NCBI GenBank assembly: GCA_947305585.1
Contig: CAMZDY010000046.1
Coordinates: 1-8,350, forward strand
Reading direction: 5' to 3'
Length of the DNA stretch: 8,350 nucleotides
Source of the DNA: an uncultured Verrucomicrobiota bacterium
GTDB taxonomy: Bacteria; Verrucomicrobiota; Kiritimatiellia; RFP12; UBA1067
The translations under genes and the position numbers were made by a program. Under the pieces are notes generated by a model. It was given only the letters and a program-made list of their open reading frames with translations. It was not told the DNA's origin and ran no database searches. Each line of letters opens with the position of its first letter. Within the stretch, counting starts at the first letter, position 1. This document shows, piece after piece, positions 1-6,779 of the stretch.

Positions 1-34
1 CTAACCGCTTAATTTGTGTTATTAGTTTACTCAT
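1..34 (-). CDS. Start of an unidentified gene, cut by the left window edge
   Basis: An ATG at 34 opens a frame that stays open to position 1 and begins MSKLITQIKRL. It is preceded at 41-46 by AGAGGT, a good Shine-Dalgarno match with a 6-base spacer, which is the main support. It follows the ORF6N gene on the same strand after 47 AT-rich bases with no visible hairpin or promoter, so it is probably co-transcribed with that gene. Eleven residues are too few to assign a family. The local base composition is AT-rich like the ORF6N gene and unlike the rest of the window. The call rests on the ribosome binding site and the open frame only. Confidence 0.45.
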   Translation of the reverse strand, partial: MSKLITQIKRL

Positions 35-81
35 GTTTTTACCTCTTTTGTTGTTGTTTGATTTTGAATACTGAGAAATGG

Positions 82-399
82 TTAGGCCTTCTTAATCCTA
101 CGAACAGTGTGCTTGATCTTGCCTCTGCTTTCTAAGGTCGAAAATTTCGACCTTATAGCTTGCGATTCGGCACTGTCCAACTCGAAAACGTATCCGGAAG
201 GAAACTTTTTGGGATTATTGCGAACGGCTTCATTCACCCGCTTGGTTTCCACTCCGTACAGCGCCGCAATATCAAAGTCAAGCATTACCGGCACCCCGCG
301 GACAACCACCACTTTGTCTTGCACCGAGGCAAAAGCAGGCACGGCGACCTGCACCTCGCGTGCAGCGCCTTTCTGCGCTTTGTCCGGTCTCTTTCTCAT
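82..399 (-). CDS. Short ORF6N-domain (KilA-N-like) DNA-binding protein
   Basis: A 105-residue protein whose residues 26-88 match the ORF6N domain, a small DNA-binding module known from phage antirepressor-like proteins and many bacterial chromosomes. The visible hallmarks are VVVVRGVPVMLDFDIAALYG, the GVETKRVNEAVRNN helix, KKFPSGYVFEL and a terminal IRSKFSTLES. Family members usually continue with a 'KYLPYAFTE'-like segment and a further C-terminal domain. Here the protein ends after a basic tail (RGKIKHTVRRIKKA), and neither other forward frame restores the missing part, so it is a naturally short or decayed member. The N-terminus (residues 2-17) is also basic. I chose the ATG at 399 because a longer in-frame GTG at 528 lies upstream of the -10 box of the promoter at 512-541 and could not be on that transcript. 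An upstream leader ORF overlaps this ATG by ATGA. Its lower GC content and short form suggest accessory or mobile origin. Its DNA target is unknown. Confidence 0.75.
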   Translation of the reverse strand: MRKRPDKAQKGAAREVQVAVPAFASVQDKVVVVRGVPVMLDFDIAALYGVETKRVNEAVRNNPKKFPSGYVFELDSAESQAIRSKFSTLESRGKIKHTVRRIKKA

Positions 400-434
400 T
401 CTGCCTTTATCTCCATAACGAAATCCGCCACCAT
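396..434 (-). CDS. Possible 12-residue leader ORF coupled to the ORF6N gene
   Basis: The frame reads ATG GTG GCG ... GAA TGA and encodes MVADFVMEIKAE. It has the best ribosome binding site of the left-hand unit, GGAGG at 441-445 with a 6-base spacer. Its stop overlaps the start of the ORF6N gene as ATGA, the usual geometry for termination-reinitiation coupling. The ORF6N start itself has only weak signals (GGAG 11 bases away, or AAAGG 4 bases away). The ORF lies in the 5' region of the transcript predicted from the promoter at 512-541. I do not recognise the peptide. It may simply bring ribosomes to the ORF6N start, or act as a regulatory leader peptide. Such a short ORF can also arise by chance. 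Confidence 0.35.
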   Translation of the reverse strand: MVADFVMEIKAE

Positions 435-440
435 ACGCCG

Positions 441-445
441 CCTCC
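441..445 (-). promoter_or_regulatory. Ribosome binding site GGAGG of the leader ORF
   Basis: A perfect GGAGG core stands 6 bases before the ATG at 434. It is the strongest Shine-Dalgarno sequence between the promoter at 512-541 and the ORF6N gene. It serves the out-of-frame 12-codon leader and not the ORF6N ATG at 399, which lies about 41 bases further on. Confidence 0.5.
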
Positions 446-511
446 TTGCGAAGGTGTGCCGGGATGCGCCCGAAAGCCGCAACTGTGTACTTCTCGACCA
501 TTGTTGCCAAT

Positions 512-541
512 ATTATATCATATTCCACCCACTCTTGTCAA
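512..541 (-). promoter_or_regulatory. Consensus sigma-70 promoter of the ORF6N unit
   Basis: Read on the minus strand, a perfect -35 box TTGACA (536-541) is followed by an 18-base spacer and a perfect -10 box TATAAT (512-517). TGA directly before the -10 box makes it an extended -10 (TGnTATAAT). Transcription would start near 505, leaving about 70 bases to the leader ORF. The -35 lies inside the perfect 13-bp inverted repeat CTCTTG-A-CAAGAG (532-544). The promoter is in the gap after recD2 (stop at 585-587), so it isolates the ORF6N unit from the operon upstream. The same promoter design recurs at 7535-7564. Confidence 0.85.
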
Positions 542-584
542 GAGGGAAAATGTTTTTTGTGGAATTTTGCCGTCGGGCGGGAGG

Positions 585-2702
585 TTAGATGCGCTCCCAG
601 AGGGAGGTGCGGCGCTCGCGGACGGTATTCGTTTCGATGGCCTTGTCGACCGCGTAGGGCACGCCCAGCAGGAGCACGAGCTTCTTGCCGCGCGTAATGG
701 CGGTATAGAGCAGGTTGCGCTGGAGCATCATGTAGTGCTGGGTGTGCATGAGCACGATCACGGCCGGGTATTCGCTGCCTTGCGACTTGTGGATGGTGAT
801 GGCGTAGGCGAGGATGAGTTCGTCCAGATCGCCGGGGTCGTAGCTGACGGGGCGGCCGTCGAACGCCACCACCATGCGGCGCTCCACCGGGTCGATCTGG
901 CGGATGAATCCCACGTCGCCGTTGTAGACGTCCTTGTCGTAGTTGTTGCGGATCTGCATGACGCGGTCGCCCTCGCGGAATACGAAGGCTCCGCGCGAGA
1001 TAGAGGCCGCGCCTTTGCCGCGTCCGAGCGCCTCCTGCAAGCGAAAATTGAGGTTGTCGGTGCCGAGCGCGTTGCGGCGCATGGGCGAGAGCACCTGCAC
1101 GTCCTCCATCGGGTCGAAGCCGAACTTGCGCGGAATGCGGTCCACCACGAGCTCGATGACGCGCTTGACGCACTCTTCGGGGTCTTCGATGCGCACGAAA
1201 TAGAAGTCGGTTTCGCCCCGGCGGATTTCGAGCGGCTGGCCTTCGTTGATGTGGTGGGCGTTGCGGACGATGAGGCCGGAGGCGTCCTGACGGAAGATCA
1301 CGTCGAGCTTGACGTACGGGATTTTGCCGCATTTGATGAGATCGCCCAGCACGTTGCCGGCGCCCACGCTGGGGAGCTGGTCGGTGTCGCCCACGAGCAC
1401 CACGATGGCGTTGTCGGGGATGGCCGAGAGGAGGTCCATGGCGAGTTTCACGTCGATCATGGAGGCCTCGTCGAAGATGAACACGTCGCCCTCGTAGCGG
1501 CGATCGAAATCGAACGTGAACTGGTTGGTGCCGGGATTCCACTTGAGGAGACGGTGGATCGTCTGCGCCGGGATCCCGACCGACTCGGCCATGCGTCTGG
1601 CGGCGCGTCCGGTGGGGGCGGCCAGGACCACCTGCTCCTTGCGCGCCCGGAAAATGTCCACGAGCGCCTTGATGATGGTGGTTTTGCCTACGCCGGGGCC
1701 GCCGGTGATGATGGAGAATTTCGACTTGAGACTCTTTTCGAGCGCTTCCAGCTGGCGATTGGCGAGGTGGAGACCGCTTTTCGCCTCCCACCATTTGACG
1801 GCGCGCTCCACATCCACCATTTTGAGGCGGTGCGGCGTGGCGAGGATTTTGTCCACGCGTTCGGCCACCATCTTCTCGGCGCGGTAGAGCTGGCGCAGAT
1901 AGATGCGGTCGGCCTCTTGGACCACGCGCGACTCGGCCACCTCCAGTTTGAGCGCCTCGGCGAGCGTCTCCACCGGGATGGAGGTGAGTTCGTTGGCGTG
2001 GAGGAGGAGGTCGTTCTCGAACGTCCAGCAGTGGCCGCCCTCTTCGGCTTCGGTTTCGAGCGCATAGCCGATTACGGCGCGGGCGCGCAGGAGCGAGTCG
2101 GGCGCGATCCCCACGCTGAGGGCGATCTTGTCGGCCGTCAGGAACCCGATGCCCCAGATGTCGCGGCAGAGCCGGTAGGGATCGGCCTTGATGACGCTGA
2201 TGGCGTCGGGGCCGTAGCGCTTCACGATCTTCGTCATCTTGGCGATGCCGATGCCGTAGGTCTGGCCGAAGATCATGTTTTCGCGCATGCTTTCGTTCTC
2301 GCGCCAGCTTTGGCGGATCTGCTCCACCTTGCGTTTGCCGAGTTTGGGGATGGAAAGGAGTTTCTGCGACTGGGAGGAAAGGACCTGGAGCGTGTCCTCG
2401 CCGAACTTGGCCACGATGGCGGCGGCGAGTTTGGGGCCGACGCCCTTCACGAGCCCGGAGGCGAGGTATTTTTCGATGCCCTTCAGCGTTTTGGGCGCCA
2501 CGCAGGTGATTTTGGAGGCTTTGAACTGGCGGCCATGCACCTTGTCGGTGACCCATTCGCCCTCCGCGAGGATGGTTTCGCCCGGCCAAACCGCCTGGGC
2601 TTTGCCGACGAGCGTATCGCCGCCTTCCAGATGGAGAACGGTGTAGCCGTTCTCAGGATTGTGGAAGACTACGCTCTTTACAACATCTTCCAATTCGCTC
2701 AA
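585..2702 (-). CDS. recD2: RecD2-type ATP-dependent DNA helicase (SF1B, RecD/TraA family)
   Basis: A 705-residue 5'-3' DNA helicase of the RecD2 family, the stand-alone RecD found in bacteria that lack RecBCD and linked to DNA repair and stalled-fork processing. Residues 1-65 form the usual N-terminal OB-like region (VKSVVFHNPENGYTVL). Helix-hairpin-helix repeats follow near 80-205 (VKGVGPKLA, IPKLGKRKVEQI, IWGIGFLTADKIA). The motor carries Walker A GGPGVGKTT (334-342), motif Ia APTGRAARRM (362-371), Walker B DEASMID (411-417), motif III VGDTDQLPSVG (437-447), FRQ (470-472), IHKSQGSEYPAVIV (637-650) and YTAITRGKK (666-674). All helicase motifs are intact and the length is normal. The start is TTG at 2702: an in-frame TGA lies four codons upstream, and AAGG stands 6 bases before the TTG. 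The gene therefore begins inside the aminotransferase gene with a 50-base overlap. It is the last gene of the operon. No convincing terminator hairpin follows the stop. Confidence 0.95.
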   Translation of the reverse strand: MSELEDVVKSVVFHNPENGYTVLHLEGGDTLVGKAQAVWPGETILAEGEWVTDKVHGRQFKASKITCVAPKTLKGIEKYLASGLVKGVGPKLAAAIVAKFGEDTLQVLSSQSQKLLSIPKLGKRKVEQIRQSWRENESMRENMIFGQTYGIGIAKMTKIVKRYGPDAISVIKADPYRLCRDIWGIGFLTADKIALSVGIAPDSLLRARAVIGYALETEAEEGGHCWTFENDLLLHANELTSIPVETLAEALKLEVAESRVVQEADRIYLRQLYRAEKMVAERVDKILATPHRLKMVDVERAVKWWEAKSGLHLANRQLEALEKSLKSKFSIITGGPGVGKTTIIKALVDIFRARKEQVVLAAPTGRAARRMAESVGIPAQTIHRLLKWNPGTNQFTFDFDRRYEGDVFIFDEASMIDVKLAMDLLSAIPDNAIVVLVGDTDQLPSVGAGNVLGDLIKCGKIPYVKLDVIFRQDASGLIVRNAHHINEGQPLEIRRGETDFYFVRIEDPEECVKRVIELVVDRIPRKFGFDPMEDVQVLSPMRRNALGTDNLNFRLQEALGRGKGAASISRGAFVFREGDRVMQIRNNYDKDVYNGDVGFIRQIDPVERRMVVAFDGRPVSYDPGDLDELILAYAITIHKSQGSEYPAVIVLMHTQHYMMLQRNLLYTAITRGKKLVLLLGVPYAVDKAIETNTVRERRTSLWERI

Positions 2703-3834
2703 TGGCCACCTTCAGTTTTTCCATGCCAGTAGCGTAGCTCATCCGCACGAACCCACGGCCGCACTCGCCGAACGCCTCGCCCGGCACGCAGGCGACGCCG
2801 TAATCCTTGAGGAGCGTCATGGCGAAACCGTCGCTCGTCATGCCGGTGGGGCGGACGTCGGAAAAGAGGTAGAACGCCCCTTGGGGGAGATGGGTCTTGA
2901 GCCCCAGCGCGTTGAGGCGGGGCACCATGAAGTCGCGCCGGTCCTTGTATTCGCGGCGCATCCGGTCCACGTCCTTGTCGCCCAAGTCCATCGCCTCCAC
3001 TCCGGCCGCCTGCGACAGCGTGGGGGCGGACATGATGCCGTACTGGTGGATCTTCATCATGGCGTCGATTATTTCGACGGGGCCGCAGGCGTAGCCGAGG
3101 CGATAGCCGGTCATGGCCCAGCTCTTGGAGAAGCCGTTGAGGAGGATCACGCGGTCGCGATACTCGGGGAACGAGGCGAAGCTCGTGAGCACGTCCGGGA
3201 GCGGATCGTCGTAGGCGAGCTCGCTGTACACTTCGTCCGCCAGAATGACGAGATCGTGGCGCTCGGCGAACCGCAGGATGGCGAGCACCTCGTCGCGCGT
3301 CAGGGTGGCGCCGGTGGGATTGCAGGGGAAATTGAGGAGCAGCGCCTTGGTTTTGGGCGTAACGGCCCGTTCCAGCGCATCTACCGTCAGCTTGAACTCG
3401 TCCTCGAAACGCGTTTCCACCTTCACCGGCACGCCGTGCGCCAAACGGATGGTGGCGGCGTAGGAAACGAAGCAAGGCTCGTGGTACAGCACCTCGTCGC
3501 CCGGCGAGACAAGCGCGCGAACGGCAAGATCGATCGCCTCCGACACGCCTACCGTGACCAAAATCTCGCTAGCGGGGTCGAACCTGGCGGCGAAACGGCG
3601 CTCCAGATAGCGCGCGATGGCCGCCCGGAGCTGAGGCGTGCCGAGATTGGAGGTGTAGTGGGTGCCGCCGTTTTCGAGGCAGGTCACGGCCGCGCGGGAA
3701 ATGTGCCAGGGAGTGTCGAAGTCGGGCTCGCCCACGCCCAAGGATATGACGTCCTTGGACTGCGCCACGATATCGAAGAACTTCCGGATGCCGCTCTTCG
3801 GTATGGCGTCTACGTGTGGCGCCACCCGGCCCAT
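2653..3834 (-). CDS. PLP-dependent aminotransferase, class I/II (aspartate aminotransferase superfamily)
   Basis: A 393-residue fold-type I, pyridoxal-phosphate enzyme that would move an amino group between an amino acid and a 2-oxoacid in the cytoplasm. The visible hallmarks are SLGVGEPDFDTP (31-42), YTSNLGTPQLR (60-70), NPTG (N172), D200 and Y203 in LADEVY for the cofactor ring, the Schiff-base Lys237 in GFSKSWAMTGYRLGY, and Arg364 in GFVRMSY for the substrate carboxylate. Length and order are normal and no key residue is missing. The exact substrate cannot be read from the sequence: alanine, aspartate or aromatic acceptors are all possible. I chose the ATG at 3834, one base after the flavodiiron stop (TGA-G-ATG), because the protein then starts right before the conserved PHVDAIPKSGIRKF segment. 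An ATG at 3864 would add ten unconserved residues and overlap the upstream gene. No strong ribosome binding site is seen, which fits translational coupling. The 3' end overlaps recD2 by 50 bases. Confidence 0.93.
   Translation of the reverse strand: MGRVAPHVDAIPKSGIRKFFDIVAQSKDVISLGVGEPDFDTPWHISRAAVTCLENGGTHYTSNLGTPQLRAAIARYLERRFAARFDPASEILVTVGVSEAIDLAVRALVSPGDEVLYHEPCFVSYAATIRLAHGVPVKVETRFEDEFKLTVDALERAVTPKTKALLLNFPCNPTGATLTRDEVLAILRFAERHDLVILADEVYSELAYDDPLPDVLTSFASFPEYRDRVILLNGFSKSWAMTGYRLGYACGPVEIIDAMMKIHQYGIMSAPTLSQAAGVEAMDLGDKDVDRMRREYKDRRDFMVPRLNALGLKTHLPQGAFYLFSDVRPTGMTSDGFAMTLLKDYGVACVPGEAFGECGRGFVRMSYATGMEKLKVAIERIGRCCKERSLPQS
2706..2712 (-). promoter_or_regulatory. Ribosome binding site fixing the TTG start of recD2
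   Basis: AAGGTGG on the minus strand, with its AAGG core 6 bases before TTG at 2702, lies within the last codons of the aminotransferase gene. Together with the in-frame TGA just upstream it supports a TTG start for recD2. The only other nearby candidate is a second TTG three codons later. Confidence 0.55.
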
Positions 3835-3835
3835 C

Positions 3836-4984
3836 TCAACCGGCGATCGCCGCCACCAGCGCATCCAGCTGAGCCGAAGACGCCTCGTCCAACGCGCTCT
3901 TGATGGTGACGACTGGTTCGATGAAATCGAGATTCTTGGAGCAGCCGAGGAGGCCCTTGATGACTTTGGCGGCCTGGGGCGCCCAGGAGCCGTTCTCGAC
4001 GATGGCCACGCGGCGATTCTGGTAATTGCGCTCCGTGAGCTGTTCCACGTAGGTGCGCATGAAGGGGAAGACGTCCAAACCGTTGTAGGTGGTGGTGGCC
4101 AGAACGAGCGTGCGGTAGCGGAACGCGCCTTCCACCGCCTCGGCCATGTCGTCGCGGGCGAGGTCGGCTATCTCCACCTTGACGCCCTTCGCTTCCAGCG
4201 CATCCTTGATCTTGAGCGCCGCTTCCTTGGTGTGGCCGTAGACGGACGTGTAGCAGATCTGCACGCCTTCGGTCTCCACCCCGTAGGAGCTCCAGGTGTC
4301 GTAAAGGCCGAGATAATGCGAAAGATCGCCTTCCAGCACGGGGCCGTGCAGCGGACAGATGGTGGCGATGTCGAGCGCGGCCGCCTTCTTCAGGACCGCC
4401 TGCACCTGCACGCCGAACTTGCCCACGATGCCGATGTAGTAGCGCCGGGCTTCGCAGTCCCAATCTTCCTCCACGTCGAGCGCGCCGAACTTGCCGAACG
4501 CATCGGCCGAAAAGAGCGTCTTCGAGGCGGCGTCGTAAGTCATCACCACTTCCGGCCAGTGCACCATCGGCGCGGCCACGAAACGGAACTCGTGGCGGCC
4601 GGTGGCGAGCGTGTCGCCCTCCTTGATGACGATGCGGCGAGCTTCGAACTCGGTGCCGAAGAACTGCTTCATGAGCCGGAACGCCTGCGCGCTGGAGACG
4701 ATGGTGGCGGACGGGAACTCGTCCATGAAGCGCTTGATGCCGGAGGAATGGTCGGGCTCCATGTGCTGCACCACGAGATAATCCGGAGTGCGGCCCTCGG
4801 CGGCGGCCTTCACCTTGCCCAGCCATTCGTCGATGAAGTTGCGGTCCATCGTGTCGAACACCGCAATCTTTTCGTCCAAGACGAGATAGGAATTGTAGGC
4901 CATGCCGTTGGGAACCTCGTACTGCCCTTCGAAAAGATCGATCGAGTGGTCGTTGCAGCCTACATATTTGATATCGCCGTTCAT
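3836..4984 (-). CDS. fprA: Class A flavodiiron protein (FprA-like O2/NO reductase)
   Basis: A 382-residue cytoplasmic flavodiiron protein. The family reduces O2 to water and/or NO to N2O at a di-iron site fed by FMN, protecting anaerobes from oxygen or nitrosative stress. Residues 1-240 are the metallo-beta-lactamase-like domain with all iron ligands in place: H74, E76, D78 and H79 in QHMEPDHSSG, H142 in MVHWPE, D161 in FSADAFG and H213 in CPLHGPV. Residues 241-382 form the flavodoxin domain, with an FMN phosphate loop YTSVYGHTKEA (245-255), TTTYNG (297-302) and NGSWAP (331-336). No rubredoxin or flavin reductase domain follows, so it is class A and needs a separate electron donor such as rubredoxin, not encoded here. 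Whether O2 or NO is preferred cannot be read from the sequence. The ATG overlaps the stop of the M28 gene as ATGA, and no clear ribosome binding site is present. A longer in-frame frame upstream (to 5233) only shadows the M28 gene. Confidence 0.95.
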   Translation of the reverse strand: MNGDIKYVGCNDHSIDLFEGQYEVPNGMAYNSYLVLDEKIAVFDTMDRNFIDEWLGKVKAAAEGRTPDYLVVQHMEPDHSSGIKRFMDEFPSATIVSSAQAFRLMKQFFGTEFEARRIVIKEGDTLATGRHEFRFVAAPMVHWPEVVMTYDAASKTLFSADAFGKFGALDVEEDWDCEARRYYIGIVGKFGVQVQAVLKKAAALDIATICPLHGPVLEGDLSHYLGLYDTWSSYGVETEGVQICYTSVYGHTKEAALKIKDALEAKGVKVEIADLARDDMAEAVEGAFRYRTLVLATTTYNGLDVFPFMRTYVEQLTERNYQNRRVAIVENGSWAPQAAKVIKGLLGCSKNLDFIEPVVTIKSALDEASSAQLDALVAAIAG

Positions 4985-5823
4985 TTCATCAATTCGTCGA
5001 GCATGGCGGCAACCAGTCTTCCGCTTTGCTCGAGCGACCTTTCGCTTACGTGTTTCATGGTATCTTCCGGCGTGTGCCAGTGGGGATAGTCGAAATCGAT
5101 GAGATCGATGGCGGGATAGCCCGCTTCCGCGAACGCCAGATGGTCGTCCTTCACCTTGCCGTCGAGGCGCCGCACCTTCACGCCGCACTTTTCGCCCGCT
5201 TCGACCGCCAGTTTGGCCAGCGCTTCGTCGCAATTCTGCGGGACGGTGATTTCAAGGTTTTCGTCGCCCAGCATGTCCAGCACGATCACTGCCTTGACCT
5301 TCATCCCTTTGCGGCGCATGACCTGGGCGGCGTGGCGCGAACCCCAGAAACCGTCGTTCGGGCCATACGCCTGCATGCATTCCTCGCCGTCGGTCCAGAT
5401 GAACATTATGTTCGAGGACGGGGGCCGGTCGCCCTTCCAGACCTGCAGCATCTCGCCGAGCGCGATCAACAGGCCCGAAGTGGAGGCGCCGTCGTTGGCG
5501 CCGGGACAGCCGGTGCCGGACTTGGTGTCGTAATGGGAAACGATCACGATCCACTCGGCGTCGCTGCGGATCTTGAATTCGGCCGTCAGGTTCATCATGC
5601 TCCGGCGGCCCCGGGGCGTTTCGGCCACGAACGGATCGCGGCGAACGTCGAGCCCGGCCGAAGAAGCCGTATCCAGGATCCAGTTGGCGGCGATCTTGCC
5701 CGGCACGGTGCCGGCATCCCGCGGAGAATGGTTGTCCGCAAGATCGCGGGCGTAGCTATAGGCGGAAGCCGCGTGCTGTTCGGTGAAGGATAGCGAAGCG
5801 GCCAGTATCAGCGCAAAGAGCAT
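4981..5823 (-). CDS. Exported M28-family zinc enzyme resembling glutaminyl-peptide cyclotransferase
   Basis: A 280-residue protein of the M28 fold. Zinc aminopeptidases and glutaminyl cyclases share this fold; the latter convert N-terminal Gln to pyroglutamate. Candidate metal and catalytic residues are H97/D99 (SHYDTK), D111 (GANDGAS), E147-E148 (TDGEEC), D183 (VLDMLGD) and H250 (PHWHTPED). Several blocks look more like glutaminyl cyclase than generic aminopeptidase: DGEE followed by GSRHAA, a DDH motif (226-228) and Trp249-His250, which correspond to D305, W329 and H330 of human glutaminyl cyclase as I recall that sequence. The N-terminus (MLFALILAASLS) is hydrophobic and could be a short signal peptide, but it has almost no charged n-region, so export is likely rather than certain. 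The ATG lies one base after the parB stop (TGA-C-ATG), and the gene's own stop overlaps the flavodiiron start. A plain aminopeptidase remains possible. Confidence 0.85.
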   Translation of the reverse strand: MLFALILAASLSFTEQHAASAYSYARDLADNHSPRDAGTVPGKIAANWILDTASSAGLDVRRDPFVAETPRGRRSMMNLTAEFKIRSDAEWIVIVSHYDTKSGTGCPGANDGASTSGLLIALGEMLQVWKGDRPPSSNIMFIWTDGEECMQAYGPNDGFWGSRHAAQVMRRKGMKVKAVIVLDMLGDENLEITVPQNCDEALAKLAVEAGEKCGVKVRRLDGKVKDDHLAFAEAGYPAIDLIDFDYPHWHTPEDTMKHVSERSLEQSGRLVAAMLDELMK

Positions 5824-5824
5824 G

Positions 5825-6751
5825 TCAGTTGACGTCCAGACCGATCATGCGGATAATCCGGTCGAGATCGTCGTTGTCGAAGAAATCGATTTCCAACACG
5901 CCCTTGGTGTGCTTGCCGTTGGCGTGGGTGACTCCGCTCGCAAGCCGGACGGCGCATCCGAGATGGCGCTTGAGCTTGTCGGTGAGCGACCGCACGTAGC
6001 CTTCGGGGATGTCGGGCACGCCGGGCTTCTTCTCCTGCACCGGCATGCGCATGCGCTCGATCTTCTTCTCCAGCGCGCGGACGGTGAGCTTCTGCTCGAT
6101 CACGTCGCGGGCGAGGATGATGCGATCCTTCTCATCTTCGAGACCCAAAAGCAACTTGGCGTGTCCGACCGACAGTAGCCGCGCCTCGATGAGACCGCGC
6201 ACTTCGTCCGGCAACTCCAGCAGCCGCGTGGCGTTGGCCACGGTGGCGCGCCCTTTGCCCACCTTCTCGGCCACTTCCGCCTGGGTCAGGTTGAAACTGT
6301 CCTGCAGCGTCTTGTAGCTCTCGGCCTCCTCGATCGGATTCAGATCCTCGCGCTGGAGGTTCTCGGTGGCGGTCATGATCGCGGCCGTCTGGGCATTGGC
6401 GTCCACCAGCGTCACGCGGATCTTGTCCCACCCGATCAGCTGCGCCGCCCGGAGACGGCGCTCGCCGCAGATGAGCTCGTAGCGGCCCTTCTCGTTCTTG
6501 CGGACGGTGGGCGGCTGGATGAGCCCGTTGTTGTTCAGGCTCTCGGAAAGCTCGCGGAGCTCCTCGGCCTTGAACTCGCGGCGCGGCTGGTAGGGCGAGC
6601 GCTCGATCTCGGCGATCTTGAGCTCCAACGGAGTGCCGCCGATCGTCGGAATGGGCTTGGAAAGAACCGGCGCGGCCGCTTCCTGGGAAGGCGCGGCCAA
6701 GAGACCATCAAGGCCACGGCCCAAGCCGCGACCTTTTTTGGCGGAAGGCAC
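5825..6751 (-). CDS. parB: ParB/Spo0J chromosome-partitioning protein
   Basis: A 308-residue ParB. It binds parS sites near the origin, slides on DNA as a CTP-dependent clamp and, with ParA, segregates chromosomes. The order is complete: a GRGLGRGLDGLL N-terminal box (7-18) typical of the ParA-contacting end, YQPRR (54-58), the CTP-binding GERRLRAA (96-103), ENLQREDLNPIEEA (130-143), a helix-turn-helix in LTQAEVAEKVGKGRATVANA (155-174) and a C-terminal dimerisation domain (about 250-308). I prefer the GTG at 6751 because AGAAGG (6757-6762) stands 5 bases before it. A GTG at 6787 is also in frame, would add 12 lysine-rich residues and overlap the upstream gene by 8 bases, but it has no ribosome binding site. 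No parA is present in the window and I see no parS-like palindrome. It sits second in the operon, behind a surface protein, which is unusual for parB. Confidence 0.94.
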   Translation of the reverse strand: MPSAKKGRGLGRGLDGLLAAPSQEAAAPVLSKPIPTIGGTPLELKIAEIERSPYQPRREFKAEELRELSESLNNNGLIQPPTVRKNEKGRYELICGERRLRAAQLIGWDKIRVTLVDANAQTAAIMTATENLQREDLNPIEEAESYKTLQDSFNLTQAEVAEKVGKGRATVANATRLLELPDEVRGLIEARLLSVGHAKLLLGLEDEKDRIILARDVIEQKLTVRALEKKIERMRMPVQEKKPGVPDIPEGYVRSLTDKLKRHLGCAVRLASGVTHANGKHTKGVLEIDFFDNDDLDRIIRMIGLDVN

Positions 6752-6756
6752 CGGAT

Positions 6757-6762
6757 CCTTCT
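6757..6762 (-). promoter_or_regulatory. Ribosome binding site supporting the GTG-6751 start of parB
   Basis: AGAAGG on the minus strand with a 5-base spacer to GTG at 6751. The competing GTG at 6787 has no purine-rich tract at the right distance. This is the main reason for choosing the shorter ParB. Confidence 0.45.
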
Positions 6763-6779
6763 GGGCCTTCTTCAGAAAC

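Noticed and set aside
400..528. 43-residue N-terminal extension of the ORF6N protein from a GTG at 528
   Set aside because: The GTG lies upstream of the -10 box at 512-517, so the promoter that fits best would not transcribe it. The extension has no similarity to ORF6N proteins that I recognise.
542..584. Possible rho-independent terminator after recD2
   Set aside because: The stretch has short A-runs on the minus strand but no stable GC hairpin followed by a U-tract, so I do not call one.
360..2732. 790-codon plus-strand open frame
   Set aside because: It lies antisense to recD2 in exact codon register, so it is open only because recD2 lacks TTA, CTA and TCA codons. Its translation is an Ala/Val/Asp/His-rich sequence with no recognisable domain, whereas the minus strand encodes an intact helicase.
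2659..3903. 414-codon plus-strand open frame over the aminotransferase
   Set aside because: Codon-register shadow of the aminotransferase gene; no ribosome binding site or family signature.
3662..5089. 475-codon plus-strand open frame over the flavodiiron gene
   Set aside because: Codon-register shadow of a gene with all flavodiiron ligands intact; it crosses gene boundaries and matches no family I know.
4985..5233. 83-residue N-terminal extension of the flavodiiron protein
   Set aside because: It overlaps the conserved C-terminus of the M28 gene in another frame and is Arg-rich; the family starts at MNGDIKY, where the ATGA overlap lies.
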